This document shows, piece after piece, positions 8,088 to 15,756 of a stretch of 64,000 nucleotides of DNA. The DNA comes from Conexibacter woesei Iso977N (lineage in GTDB: Bacteria; Actinomycetota; Thermoleophilia; Solirubrobacterales; Solirubrobacteraceae): the NCBI RefSeq assembly GCF_000424625.1, contig NZ_AUKG01000001.1:1302001-1366000 (forward strand), given 5' to 3'. Numbering within the stretch: the stretch's first letter is position 1; each line of letters begins with the position of its first letter. The translations under genes and the position numbers were made by a program. Below the pieces are notes generated by a model. That model was not told where the DNA came from. It did not search any database and was given only the letters and a program-made list of their open reading frames with translations.

Positions 8088-9245
8088 TTGAGCACCAAGA
8101 CCGACGTTCTACTCGCTGACGAGGCACCCATCGCAGAGCTCGACGAGCTCCGCACGCTCATCCAGGAAGGGCAAGAGCGGGGTTTCCTCACCATCGAGCA
8201 GATCACCACCACGCTCGAAGAGGTGGAGATCACCAAGGAGCAGCTCACCGAGCTGCACCAGCATCTCGACCAGGAGGGCATCGCGATCGTCGGCGCCGAC
8301 GGCAAGCCCGTCAGCTCCGAGAGCGGTCGCGCCGAGGCTGCCGCCGAAGCGCGCCAGTCCGCCGCCGGCGCCAGCGCCGCCGAGCAGCGCAAGAAGCCGG
8401 AGATCGACCTCACGGTCGAGCCTTCGCTGGACTCGCTGCGGCTGTACCTGCGCTCGATCGGCCGCGTCGCGCTGCTGACCGCCGAGCAGGAGGTCTCCCT
8501 CGCCAAGCGCATCGAGCGCGGCGACATGGCGGCCAAGCAGGCGATGGTCGAGGCCAACCTGCGGTTGGTCGTCTCGATCGCCAAGGGCTACCTCGGTCGC
8601 GGGCTGACGTTCCTGGATCTGATCCAGGAGGGCTCGCTGGGCCTCATCCGCGCCGTCGAGAAGTTCGACTACCGCCGCGGCTACAAGTTCTCCACGTACG
8701 CCACGTGGTGGATCCGGCAGGCCGTGACGCGTGCGATCGCCGACAAGGGCCGCACGATCCGCATCCCGGTGCACATGGTCGAGAAGCTCAACAAGGTCGT
8801 GCACGTCGAGCGTCAGCTCGTCCAGTCGCTCGGCCGCGAGCCCTCGCCGGAGGAGATCGCGCTGGAGCTCGACTGCACCGCGCGTGAGGTGCGGGACATC
8901 CTGCGGATGAGCCAGCAGCCGATCTCGCTGGAGAAGCCGATCGGCGACGAGGAGGAGTCCGAGCTGGGCGACTTCGTCGAGGATCAGACCGCCGAATCGC
9001 CCTTCGAGCTCGCTGCGGAGAACCTCCGCAAGGAGAACGTTCACCGTGCTCTCGCGGCACTTCCGCAGCGTGAGCGCGAGGTGATCGAAATGCGATTTGG
9101 ACTTACCGGTGGTCGACCGCGTACCCTTGAGGAAGTGGGACGCGCCTTCAACGTCACCCGAGAGCGAATTCGGCAGATCGAGAACCACACCTTGAAAAAG
9201 CTCGAGTCGCTCCCCGAGGCCCAGCGCCTTAGGGACGCCTCGTAG
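8088..9245 (+). CDS. sigA: primary RNA polymerase sigma factor (RpoD/SigA)
   Basis: Group-1 sigma-70 factor of 385 aa that directs RNA polymerase to housekeeping promoters. Visible are an N-terminal region 1.1-like helical part with an acidic [17 protein letters not shown] start, region 1.2 ([17 protein letters not shown]), region 2 with [27 protein letters not shown] and the melting motif [13 protein letters not shown], region 3 ([12 protein letters not shown]) and region 4 with [20 protein letters not shown]. The start is TTG 8088: it has AAGGA five bases upstream, and the preceding in-frame codons are low-quality sequence. The gene ends at four stacked hairpins. It sits alone, divergent from folE2. 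Confidence 0.95.
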   Translation: MSTKTDVLLADEAPIAELDELRTLIQEGQERGFLTIEQITTTLEEVEITKEQLTELHQHLDQEGIAIVGADGKPVSSESGRAEAAAEARQSAAGASAAEQRKKPEIDLTVEPSLDSLRLYLRSIGRVALLTAEQEVSLAKRIERGDMAAKQAMVEANLRLVVSIAKGYLGRGLTFLDLIQEGSLGLIRAVEKFDYRRGYKFSTYATWWIRQAVTRAIADKGRTIRIPVHMVEKLNKVVHVERQLVQSLGREPSPEEIALELDCTAREVRDILRMSQQPISLEKPIGDEEESELGDFVEDQTAESPFELAAENLRKENVHRALAALPQREREVIEMRFGLTGGRPRTLEEVGRAFNVTRERIRQIENHTLKKLESLPEAQRLRDAS

Positions 9246-9384
9246 TCCGGGGAGAAATTTCCCGGAGGAGGAGAGGGGTCAGAGGGGTGTGCTGGGGAGC
9301 GCACCCCTCACTTTCCCGAGAGGCCGCGCTGGGGAGCGCGGCCTCTCACTTCAGGCGAAAGGCGGGCCATTGGCCCGCCTTTCG
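9246..9384. terminator. four consecutive hairpins after sigA
   Basis: Stem-loops follow the sigA stop: 9246-9266 (TCCGGG/CCCGGA), 9283-9308 (AGGGGTGTGC with GCGCACCCCT, one mismatch), 9318-9347 (perfect 13-bp GAGAGGCCGCGCT stem, GGGG loop) and 9356-9384 (perfect 13-bp CGAAAGGCGGGCC stem, 3-nt loop, then TCGTT). The last can serve both convergent genes. Confidence 0.8.
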
Positions 9385-9422
9385 TCGTTCTGGCGTGGTT
9401 TGGGGAGCTTCTTGCCGCGTTC

Positions 9423-10469
9423 TTATGGATGCTGCAACGCCGCTTGCGCGAGCGCGGCCTGGCACGAGCCGTACTCGCCGCCGCCGTTGCCGGCGATGCC
9501 CAGCGCGCGGGTGATGACGCCGGCGCCGTAGGAGTGGTCGATGTGGCCGTCGGCGCAGTCGGCCTTGAGGCCGGCGGGCAGCTTGGTGAACGACGCGACG
9601 GCGTGGTTGGTCGTCCTGGCCGGCGTCTGCGCGGCGGCGTTCGTCGCGTTCGCGACCTTGGCGGCCGGCGCCGCGGCCGCGGGCGCCGCGGCCTGCGTCG
9701 TGGTGGGCGCCCTGTGATGGTGGTTGATCGGCACGGGCGTCTTGCCCGCGACGACCGGCAGCGAGCCGACGGCGACGACCGCGGCGCACGCGACCTTCGG
9801 CGTGGCCGATGCCGCGACCGGCTCCCAGAGCGACGTGAGGCGCTCGCCGATACGCGCGACGAGCGGCAGCGGCATCCACGCCGCGACGCGCCGGTCGTCC
9901 CGCGCGCGCTTCAGCCCCTGGCGGGCGCGGACCAGCAGCGACTTCACGGCCGGGACCGTCGTGTCGAGCTCCTGGGCGATGTCGACGTAGCTGCGGCCCT
10001 CCAGCTCGCGCAGGACGAGCGCGGAGCGCTGCGAGTCCGGCAGGCGGCCGACGTCGGCGACGATCGTGCGCATCCCCAGCGACCGCTCGACGGCCGACTG
10101 CGCGTCTTCCGCGGGCGGGTGGGCGTGATCGGCCAGCTCGACGACCGGGTGGCGCTTGCGCGACTGGTGCAGGTCCAGCGCGCAGTTGCGCGCGATCCGG
10201 TGCAGCCACGGGCCCAGCGCGTCCGGGCGGGAGCCGTTGCGCAGCGCGCGCATCGCGCGCATCAGGGCGTCCTGGACGACGTCGTCGGCATCCGCGCTCG
10301 TCGGGACGTAGCCCCGCGCGTACCGGACCAGCCGCGCGCGATAGCGGTCGTGCATCGCAGCGAACGCGTCATCGCTGCCCGCAGCGATCAGCTCGACCAG
10401 CGTCCGCTCGTCCAGCGCGGCGAGCATGCTGGGCGGCAGAGCAGGGGGAAGTGCGTCGATGGCAGCCAT
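9423..10469 (-). CDS. ECF sigma factor with C-terminal membrane/extracytoplasmic extension
   Basis: Alternative sigma factor of 348 aa. Region 2 (about 25-95, with DADDVVQDALMRAMRAL and GPWLHRIARNCALDL) and region 4 (about 130-187, with LVLRELEGRSYVDIAQELD and KSLLVRARQGLKRA) are complete. A further 160 residues follow: a weakly hydrophobic segment (about 224-242), an Ala/Pro/Thr-rich linker (about 245-295) and a small C-terminal domain with cysteines 305 and 336 that could form a disulfide. No anti-sigma gene is adjacent, so the extension may anchor or gate the factor itself; that is inference. ATG 10469 is chosen; a TTG at 10511 in frame would add 14 residues and run nearer the tRNA-Tyr promoter. 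Confidence 0.85.
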   Translation of the reverse strand: MAAIDALPPALPPSMLAALDERTLVELIAAGSDDAFAAMHDRYRARLVRYARGYVPTSADADDVVQDALMRAMRALRNGSRPDALGPWLHRIARNCALDLHQSRKRHPVVELADHAHPPAEDAQSAVERSLGMRTIVADVGRLPDSQRSALVLRELEGRSYVDIAQELDTTVPAVKSLLVRARQGLKRARDDRRVAAWMPLPLVARIGERLTSLWEPVAASATPKVACAAVVAVGSLPVVAGKTPVPINHHHRAPTTTQAAAPAAAAPAAKVANATNAAAQTPARTTNHAVASFTKLPAGLKADCADGHIDHSYGAGVITRALGIAGNGGGEYGSCQAALAQAALQHP

Positions 10470-10517
10470 CGTCCCTAAGACCGTAACGGCGACCCGAAGG
10501 TTGCGCCCCAACTCAGA

Positions 10518-10523
10518 TAAGAT
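10518..10523 (+). promoter_or_regulatory. -10 box TAAGAT of tRNA-Tyr
   Basis: TAAGAT lies 15 nt before the mature 5' end of tRNA-Tyr, in an AT-richer patch between the divergent ECF sigma gene and the tRNA. Confidence 0.5.
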
Positions 10524-10538
10524 CCCCTCCGCTGCTCT

Positions 10539-10620
10539 GGCGGGATACCCGAGCGGTCAAAGGGGCCTGACTGTAAATCAGGTGGCTACGCCTTCGAAGG
10601 TTCGAATCCTTCTCCCGCCA
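10539..10620 (+). tRNA. tRNA-Tyr (anticodon GTA)
   Basis: 82-nt class II tRNA. The acceptor stem GGCGGGA pairs with TCCCGCC (10613-10619), the anticodon stem CCTGA/TCAGG encloses the loop CTGTAAA with anticodon GTA (10573-10575), a long variable arm follows, and the T arm reads GAAGG-TTCGAAT-CCTTC. Discriminator A at 10620; CCA is not encoded. Confidence 0.97.
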
Positions 10621-10621
10621 C

Positions 10622-10627
10622 TAGAGT
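10622..10627 (+). promoter_or_regulatory. -10-like TAGAGT, leaderless geometry
   Basis: TAGAGT ends 7 nt before the ATG at 10635, directly after the tRNA-Tyr 3' end. No ribosome binding site lies between. Confidence 0.45.
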
Positions 10628-10634
10628 CCCGGCC

Positions 10635-11222
10635 ATGGACGGCCGGATCCTCGCGCTGTTGGATGAGCTGCACCGCCATGGGCGGGAGCATGATGCGGCG
10701 TTGGAGGATCGGTTGCTGCGGTTGCGCAACCTGGAGCCGGAGACCGGGAAGCTGCTGAACCTGCTGGTCCGGACGCTGGGGGCGCGGTCGGTGCTCGAGC
10801 TGGGGACGTCGAACGGCTACTCGACGATCTGGCTGGCCGAGGCGGCGGCGCGCAACGGCGGGCGGGTCACGTCGGTCGAGATGAATCCGGAGCGCACGGC
10901 GCAGGCGGCGACGAACCTCGCGCGCGCGCAGCTGGCGGAGTTCGTGGACCTGCATGTCGGCGACGCCGCCACGGTCCTGCGCGACACGCGCGACACCACG
11001 GTGGACCTGGTCTTCCTCGACGCCGAGCGGCCGGAGTACCCGGCCTACTGGCCGGACCTGACGCGCGTCCTGCGCCGCCCGGGCCTGCTCGCGATCGACA
11101 ACGCGATCTCGCACGCGCACGAGCTGGTGGACTTCGCCAAGGTCGTCGACGCCGACGACCGCGCGCTCACGGCGCTGGACCAGACCGGCGCGGGCGTGCT
11201 GCTGGTCTCGCTCCCCGCGTAG
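10635..11222 (+). CDS. O-methyltransferase, class I SAM-dependent
   Basis: 195-aa methyltransferase of the caffeoyl-CoA/catechol O-methyltransferase-like family (methyltransf_3/24). The SAM-binding motif I is VLELGTSNGYSTIWLA, followed by VTSVEMNPERTAQA (acidic residue for the ribose), HVGDAATVL and the metal/catalysis region DLVFLDAERPEYPAYWPDL. The LLNLLVRTLGARSV lead-in is typical. Substrate unknown; members act on catechol-like or CoA-linked phenolics. It begins 14 nt after tRNA-Tyr with a leaderless-type promoter and ends before a small perfect hairpin. Confidence 0.85.
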   Translation: MDGRILALLDELHRHGREHDAALEDRLLRLRNLEPETGKLLNLLVRTLGARSVLELGTSNGYSTIWLAEAAARNGGRVTSVEMNPERTAQAATNLARAQLAEFVDLHVGDAATVLRDTRDTTVDLVFLDAERPEYPAYWPDLTRVLRRPGLLAIDNAISHAHELVDFAKVVDADDRALTALDQTGAGVLLVSLPA

Positions 11223-11237
11223 GAACTTCTAGGCACA

Positions 11238-11253
11238 CGTCCGGATTCGGACG
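11238..11253. terminator. short perfect hairpin
   Basis: CGTCCG-GATT-CGGACG after the methyltransferase stop. Short stem without a T run; possibly a weak terminator. Confidence 0.4.
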
Positions 11254-11315
11254 GGGCCTCCTTGGGAACATGAACCTGAGCATCACGCCGTCAGGTCCAG
11301 AACAGGGAGCGTTCC

Positions 11316-12362
11316 TTGCCGTACCGCAGTCTCCGCCGCCGCAGCCTCGCCGTGGCCGCCACCTCCGTCCTCGCCGCGCTCGGAGTCGCCTCCGCCGCCT
11401 CGGCGGCCGCCACCGTCACCGTCACGGGCGACGACGGCACCACCCAGGTCGGCCTCAACGCCGGCCCGGTGACCATCCGCAACATGAACCCGACCGTCGG
11501 GATCGCGTTCGCCGACACCAACGGGCAGTTCAGCGCGCACGTCGCCGGCCCGGACGGCACGGCGGTCGCCGACGACGCGACCTGCCGCCTGAACGGCAAC
11601 GCCACCCGCTACCTCACGTTCCGCGGCAACGGCGCCTACACGGTCACGATCACCAACTACGCCAGCTACAGGACCGACGCGAACTGCGCGAGGCCGACGT
11701 CGACCGAGACCTACACCTTCACGATCGCCTCCTCGGTCGCGATCACGGCGCCGCCCGGCCCGTTCCTGATGCGCGCGCCCAACTCGTACCACACCAACAC
11801 GCTGTCGCTGCCCGTGCAGTCCAACCCGGGCGCCTCGGGCTACGACGTCCAGTACGGCCTCGGCTCGCCGGTCAACCCGGACGGCTCGCTGGGCGGCTCG
11901 CCGCAGTCCGGCTACGTGAACACGACGACCGGGACGATCGACCTCACCTTCACGGTCCCCGGCACCTACACGGTGGTCTACCGCGCGCACAACGGCGACT
12001 ACGGCTCGCCGTGGTCGACGCCGGTCAACGTCGTCGCGATGGTGCCGTTCGACCTGCTCGGGATCTCCTGGCCGGACTCGCGCGGCCCCAGCTACCTGCT
12101 GCGCGGGACCATCAACGACAAGAACATCCGCGGCAGGGTCTCGCTCGCGCTCGCGCGCAAGGGCAAGCACAACAAGTACGGCACCTACAAGTCGCTGGGC
12201 AAGACGTCGATCTCCTCGAAGTCGACGTTCTCCAAGCGCTTCACCGAGCGCCGCACCGGTACCTACCGCCTGCGCGTCCACTACGCGGGGTCCGGGATCT
12301 CGCCGGCGACGACCGTGTACTACACGAACATCCGCATCACCCGGCGGTTGTTCTACAAGTAG
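11316..12362 (+). CDS. secreted protein of unknown function
   Basis: 348-aa exported protein. The N terminus has an Arg-rich start (YRSLRRRS), a hydrophobic core (LAVAATSVLAALGVASA) and an ASAAA cleavage region, i.e. a Sec-type signal peptide. The mature part is Thr/Ser/Asn/Gly-rich with beta-strand patterning (TVTVTGDDGTTQ, TGTIDLTFTVPGTYTVVYRA), suggesting Ig-like or beta-sandwich domains, and ends in a basic segment. Start is TTG 11316, supported by AGGGAG (11304-11309) upstream. No enzyme motif is recognised. Likely a surface or wall-associated protein. Confidence 0.75.
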   Translation: MPYRSLRRRSLAVAATSVLAALGVASAASAAATVTVTGDDGTTQVGLNAGPVTIRNMNPTVGIAFADTNGQFSAHVAGPDGTAVADDATCRLNGNATRYLTFRGNGAYTVTITNYASYRTDANCARPTSTETYTFTIASSVAITAPPGPFLMRAPNSYHTNTLSLPVQSNPGASGYDVQYGLGSPVNPDGSLGGSPQSGYVNTTTGTIDLTFTVPGTYTVVYRAHNGDYGSPWSTPVNVVAMVPFDLLGISWPDSRGPSYLLRGTINDKNIRGRVSLALARKGKHNKYGTYKSLGKTSISSKSTFSKRFTERRTGTYRLRVHYAGSGISPATTVYYTNIRITRRLFYK

Positions 12363-12365
12363 TCT
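12360..12365 (+). promoter_or_regulatory. -10-like TAGTCT overlapping a stop codon
   Basis: The hexamer TAGTCT contains the TAG stop of the secreted-protein gene and ends 7 nt before the ATG at 12373: leaderless geometry with no room for a leader. Confidence 0.45.
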
Positions 12366-12372
12366 CGGCGTC

Positions 12373-12918
12373 ATGAAGCCCGAGGCCGAGATCGTCGAGA
12401 CCGAGCACGGGCTCCAGGCCGCGTCGGAGGGGTGGTTCGTCATGAACCTCGCCGACGTGGCCTGGCAGACGACCGAGCGCGGCGGCACCTGGTCGCTGCT
12501 GGAGACGGACGAGGCGCCGTTCGGCCAGTTCGGGATCGGCGTGCACGTCCTGCCGCCAGGCGAGTCCTCGGGCTTCTACCACTGGGAGAGCGACCAGGAG
12601 GGGTTCCTGGTCCTCTCCGGCGCGTGCCTCCTGCTCGTCGAGGGCGAGGAGCGCCGGCTGAAGCGCTGGGACTACTTCCACTGCCCGCCGGGCGTCGCGC
12701 ACATCACGGTCGGCGCGGAGGGCGAGGAGCCCTGCGCGCTGCTGATGGTCGGCGCACGGACCAGGGGACGTCTGACGCGGTACCCGCCCGACGAGGCGGC
12801 GGCGAAGCACGGCGTGTCGGTCGAGCACGAGGCCGGGACCGGGCTCAGGAACGCCTACGAGCAGTGGCCGGTGCAGCCGCGCGTCTTCACCAACGTGCCG
12901 GCCCCGCCGCTGCCCTAG
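12373..12918 (+). CDS. cupin-domain protein
   Basis: 181-aa single-domain cupin. The conserved beta-barrel carries GESSGFYHWESDQEGFLVLSG (first cupin motif, with H and E ligand candidates) and a second motif with KRWDYFHCPPGVAHI. The C-terminal third is extended and ends NVPAPPLP. Such proteins bind a metal and act as small dioxygenases, isomerases or sugar/small-molecule binders; the substrate cannot be inferred. It starts 10 nt after the preceding stop, with its own leaderless-type hexamer. Confidence 0.8.
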   Translation: MKPEAEIVETEHGLQAASEGWFVMNLADVAWQTTERGGTWSLLETDEAPFGQFGIGVHVLPPGESSGFYHWESDQEGFLVLSGACLLLVEGEERRLKRWDYFHCPPGVAHITVGAEGEEPCALLMVGARTRGRLTRYPPDEAAAKHGVSVEHEAGTGLRNAYEQWPVQPRVFTNVPAPPLP

Positions 12919-12925
12919 CGCGCGC

Positions 12926-13336
12926 TCAGCTGTCGGCGACGATCACGACCGCGGCCATCAGGCCGAGCGCGATCGTGAGCCCGCCGACGACCCACATCGC
13001 CCGCTCGTCGAGCCCGAGCCAGCGGCCCTCGCGGATCGCGCGATCGACCTCGCGCCCGCGGTAGAGGCCGTAGACGACGATCAGGATCCCGAGGACCGCG
13101 TAGCCCGCGCCGAGCGCGACGAACGGCCAGCGCGTGCCGTGCTCGCCGCGCAGGTCCGGCAGCAGCTTGCCGACGCCGAGCGCGACGGCGGTCGCGGTCA
13201 GGCCGGTGCGCAGCCACGCGAGGACGGTCCGCTCCGACGCCAGCCAGGTCCGGCGCGTGGCGTCGCCGTCCTGATCGAAGTGGCGGGGACCGGGCGTGGG
13301 CGGCGGCTCGTCGATCGCGCCCTCCGGACGGTCCAT
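12926..13336 (-). CDS. YidH-like DUF202 membrane protein
   Basis: 136-aa inner-membrane protein with three hydrophobic segments. The DUF202 signature is clear: RTWLASERTVLAWLRTGLTATAVALGVGK, split here by charged residues, then a second helix GYAVLGILIVVYGLYRGREVD and a last helix near the C terminus. Function of the family is unknown; YidH/YidG pairs are widespread. The N-terminal 25 residues are acidic and Pro-rich. The gene converges on the cupin gene with a 7-nt gap and has a leaderless-type TAGCCT upstream. Confidence 0.8.
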   Translation of the reverse strand: MDRPEGAIDEPPPTPGPRHFDQDGDATRRTWLASERTVLAWLRTGLTATAVALGVGKLLPDLRGEHGTRWPFVALGAGYAVLGILIVVYGLYRGREVDRAIREGRWLGLDERAMWVVGGLTIALGLMAAVVIVADS

Positions 13337-13343
13337 GCCGGGG

Positions 13344-13349
13344 AGGCTA
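13344..13349 (-). promoter_or_regulatory. -10-like TAGCCT, leaderless geometry
   Basis: On the minus strand TAGCCT ends 7 nt before the ATG at 13336. Confidence 0.45.
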
Positions 13350-13400
13350 CACGTGGTGCACGTTCCCTTAAGAAAATGCAGTTAGCATGCCGCCTTCCTC

Positions 13401-14021
13401 ATGACCAGAACCCGCAACATCGCACTGTCCCTGAGCGTTCTGTCGCTGGCGGCCGGGCTCGCCGCCGGTTGCGGCAGCAGCGACGACAACGGCTTCCGCG
13501 GCGCCGGATCGAAGATCGACGGCGACCCCGCGACGACGCTTCCGGCCGACCTCGCGTCGACCAAGTCGACCGTCAAGGTCCGCGCGGCCGGCGAGCCGCT
13601 GCCCGTTCAGAAGAACGTCGTCGGCGTCAGCACCGACATGACCAAGAAGCCCGTCGTGCCCAAGGCCGTCGGCAAGGCGCCGACCGAGCTGCAGGGCTCC
13701 GAGGTCGTCACCGGCACCGGCGCCGTCGCCAGGACCGGCGACAAGGTCACGGTCCAGTACGTCGGCCAGCTGTTCGCCAACGGCAAGGAGTTCGACACGA
13801 GCTGGAAGAAGGGCCGCACGCCCTTCCAGTTCACGATCGGCGGCGGCCAGGTCATCCAGGGCTGGGACCAGGGCGTCCCGGGCATGAAGGTCGGCGGCCG
13901 GCGCACGCTGGTCATCCCGGCCGACCTCGCCTACGGCGCCCAGGGCTCGCCTCCCACGATCCCGGCCAACGCGCCGCTGGTCTTCGTGATCGACCTCAAG
14001 AAGGTCGAGAAGGGCTCCTAG
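13401..14021 (+). CDS. FKBP-type peptidyl-prolyl isomerase lipoprotein
   Basis: 206-aa secreted prolyl isomerase. The signal peptide ends in a lipobox LAAGC with C24 as the lipidation site, so the protein should sit on the outer face of the membrane. After a Ser/Asp-rich and low-complexity linker (about 25-95), the FKBP domain (about 100-206) shows TVQYVGQLFANGKEFDTSW, PFQFTIGGGQVIQGWDQGV, GMKVGGRRTLVIPADLAYG and LVFVIDLKKVE, including the aromatic and acidic residues that line the FKBP pocket. Role: folding of exported proteins. A strong hairpin follows. Confidence 0.92.
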   Translation: MTRTRNIALSLSVLSLAAGLAAGCGSSDDNGFRGAGSKIDGDPATTLPADLASTKSTVKVRAAGEPLPVQKNVVGVSTDMTKKPVVPKAVGKAPTELQGSEVVTGTGAVARTGDKVTVQYVGQLFANGKEFDTSWKKGRTPFQFTIGGGQVIQGWDQGVPGMKVGGRRTLVIPADLAYGAQGSPPTIPANAPLVFVIDLKKVEKGS

Positions 14022-14036
14022 GCCTCTCGCTTGTCC

Positions 14037-14065
14037 CCGCGCGCCGCCTGGGGTGGCGCGCGGGT
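14037..14065. terminator. hairpin after FKBP gene
   Basis: Perfect 10-bp stem CCCGCGCGCC (14037-14046) with GGCGCGCGGG (14056-14065), 9-nt loop. Confidence 0.6.
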
Positions 14066-14130
14066 CGTCGCGGTGGGAGCATGGGCGTCGCTGAGTCACA
14101 TCCCGCGACGTCGTAAAGGAGTTCCTGCCC

Positions 14131-14583
14131 ATGGAGTCCTCCACGCCCACGCGCGTCCTCGTGGTCGCCCACCGCACGGCGGCCACCCCGGCGTTGCTCG
14201 ACGCCGTCCGGGAGCGCGCGGCCCGTGGGCCGTGCGCGTTCACGCTGCTGGTGCCCAACCAGGCCCACGGCCTGCATCGCGTGATCGACGCCGAGGACCA
14301 GGACGCCGGCGAGGCCGAGTCGGTCCTGGAGCTCGCCCTGCCGCTGCTGCAGGACGCCGCCGGCGCGCCCGTCGAGGGGATCGTCGGCGACCCGGAGCCG
14401 CTCAACGCGGTCGCCGACGCCGTCAACCTGCGCGGGTTCGACGAGATCATCGTGTCGACGCTGCCCGCGCGCGTGTCGCGCTGGCTGAGGCTCGACCTGC
14501 CGTCGAAGATCGGCGGATTGGGCCTGCCTGTCACCACGGTGACGGCCACGGAGCGCGCCGAGGCGCCCGCTTCAACTGTCTGA
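14131..14583 (+). CDS. universal-stress-like alpha/beta protein
   Basis: 150-aa cytoplasmic protein with the alternating strand/helix pattern of a Rossmann-like nucleotide-binding fold: RVLVVAHRTAATPALLDAV, FTLLVPNQAHGL, then VEGIVGDPEPLNAVADAVN and GFDEIIVSTLPARVSRWLRLDLP. This resembles UspA-type proteins of actinobacteria, but the ATP-binding G-2x-G-9x-G(S/T) motif is not present, so it is probably non-ATP-binding. AAAGGAG lies 9 nt before the ATG. It precedes a response regulator gene by 75 nt and could share its function. Confidence 0.6.
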   Translation: MESSTPTRVLVVAHRTAATPALLDAVRERAARGPCAFTLLVPNQAHGLHRVIDAEDQDAGEAESVLELALPLLQDAAGAPVEGIVGDPEPLNAVADAVNLRGFDEIIVSTLPARVSRWLRLDLPSKIGGLGLPVTTVTATERAEAPASTV

Positions 14584-14658
14584 GGGGTCAGGTGGACGCC
14601 TCGGGTTGACGCCGACCCGTAGAATCGCCGGTGCCGCTGGGAGGCGGCAGGGACGCCA

Positions 14659-15273
14659 ATGAGCAACGGCACAAGGGTGAGGGTGTACGTGGCAGACGAC
14701 CATCCCGTTTTCCGGGATGGCGTTGTGCTGGCGCTGCGGCGGCGACCGGAGTTCGAGGTCGTCGGCGAGGCGCAGGACGGGCGCACCGCGCTGGAGGAGA
14801 TCCGCGTGCTGCGGCCCGACGTCGCGCTGCTCGACGTCAAGATGCCGGGGCTCGACGGGCACACGGTCCTGCGCGCGATCCAGCGCGACGACCTGCCGGT
14901 GAAGGTCGTGCTGCTCAGCGCGACCGTGCTGCCGCCCGAGGCGCGCGAGGCGCTCGCCGCCGGCGCGATGGCCTACCTGTCCAAGGAGGTCAACCGCGAC
15001 GCGATCTGCGACGCGGTCGCGGCCGCCGCGCGCGGAGACCGGCTGCAGGTCGACGTCGCCGAGCCGGTCTGGGAGCGCCCGCTGCTGTCGCCGCGCGAGC
15101 TGGAGGTCCTGCGGCTGACCGCGGGCGGACAGAGCGCGCCGTCGATCGGGCGCGAGCTGCACCTGTCGCCCGAGACGGTCAAGACGCACCTCAAGAACGT
15201 CTACGAGAAGCTCGGCGTGAGCGATCGCGCCGCCGCCGTGGCCGAGGGCATGCGCCGCGGCCTGGTCGAATAG
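14659..15273 (+). CDS. NarL/FixJ-family response regulator
   Basis: 204-aa two-component regulator. Receiver domain (residues about 6-122) with the acidic pair in YVADDHP, phosphoacceptor Asp in DVALLDVKMPGLDG, Ser/Thr in LLSAT and Lys in YLSKE. LuxR-type HTH (about 137-204): LSPRELEVLRLTAGGQS then SPETVKTHLKNVYEKLGVSDRAAAV. No histidine kinase is adjacent, so it is an orphan here. A TAGAAT (14620-14625) is a likely -10, giving a leader of about 33 nt with a GGAGG-like ribosome binding site. It closely resembles the orphan regulator at 49765-50397. Confidence 0.93.
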   Translation: MSNGTRVRVYVADDHPVFRDGVVLALRRRPEFEVVGEAQDGRTALEEIRVLRPDVALLDVKMPGLDGHTVLRAIQRDDLPVKVVLLSATVLPPEAREALAAGAMAYLSKEVNRDAICDAVAAAARGDRLQVDVAEPVWERPLLSPRELEVLRLTAGGQSAPSIGRELHLSPETVKTHLKNVYEKLGVSDRAAAVAEGMRRGLVE

Positions 15274-15345
15274 CCGGGCTTGAGGGCTCTCTCAGGGAAG
15301 TTCCCTCCATCGGGGGATGAGGAGCCGTTTCCGGGGCGCCGATCC

Positions 15346-15525
15346 TATGGCTACAACGGACGAAGCCCCCTGAACCGGCATCCCCTTCACCAGGTCCCCT
15401 CTGGTGCGTCGGAACTTTTCGTCCCACACAGCGACCATGTCATCCCTGCTCTGGACATGGCCGCATCGCAACGAGTTCGGGCGGGCGTGTCTTCCTGCTC
15501 TGCACGCCCGCCCGTCTTCGTTTGC
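15346..15525 (+). ncRNA. candidate small RNA with intrinsic terminator
   Basis: Gap of 279 bp between the response regulator and tRNA-Thr without a credible ORF. A TATGGCT (15346-15352) could be a -10 box. Downstream come ACCAG/CTGGT (15389-15405), a 7-bp stem CCATGTC/GACATGG (15435-15460), and a strong terminator: perfect 11-bp stem GGGCGGGCGTG (15479-15489 with 15503-15513) followed by GTCTTCGTTT. A transcript of about 160-170 nt is predicted. No known RNA family recognised; RNA evidence is absent. Confidence 0.4.
15479..15513 (+). terminator. intrinsic terminator before tRNA-Thr
   Basis: Perfect 11-bp GC stem, 13-nt loop, followed by GTCTTCGTTT. Confidence 0.75.
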
Positions 15526-15535
15526 GCGCGCTAGC

Positions 15536-15541
15536 TACACT
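15536..15541 (+). promoter_or_regulatory. -10 box TACACT of tRNA-Thr
   Basis: TACACT ends 11 nt before the mature 5' end of tRNA-Thr. Confidence 0.5.
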
Positions 15542-15552
15542 TCCGGCTCCCC

Positions 15553-15625
<73 letters not shown>

Positions 15626-15631
15626 TACGAG

Positions 15632-15651
15632 ATCCCCGCGCATGCGGGGAT
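15632..15651 (+). terminator. terminator after tRNA-Thr
   Basis: Perfect 8-bp stem ATCCCCGC-GCAT-GCGGGGAT followed by TTCGCGTTT. Confidence 0.75.
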
Positions 15652-15673
15652 TTCGCGTTTCCGGGCCGATCCC

Positions 15674-15679
15674 TAGGCT
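15674..15679 (+). promoter_or_regulatory. -10 box TAGGCT of the HU gene
   Basis: TAGGCT with a leader of about 70 nt before the HU start; the tRNA-Thr terminator lies just upstream. Confidence 0.45.
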
Positions 15680-15756
15680 CCAGAGGGCGGAACGACCGGT
15701 GCATCGTGCACCATAAGCCGCTGCGTCGTCTGGCGCCGAAACAGAGAAGGAGCAGA

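Noticed and set aside
7900-8091. Short frames in the folE2/sigA gap
   Set aside because: No start signal or recognisable peptide; region looks like promoter and leader.
15280-15534. 84-codon frame between the response regulator and tRNA-Thr
   Set aside because: No ribosome binding site, runs through the terminator stem, no domain; better explained as a small RNA or spacer.
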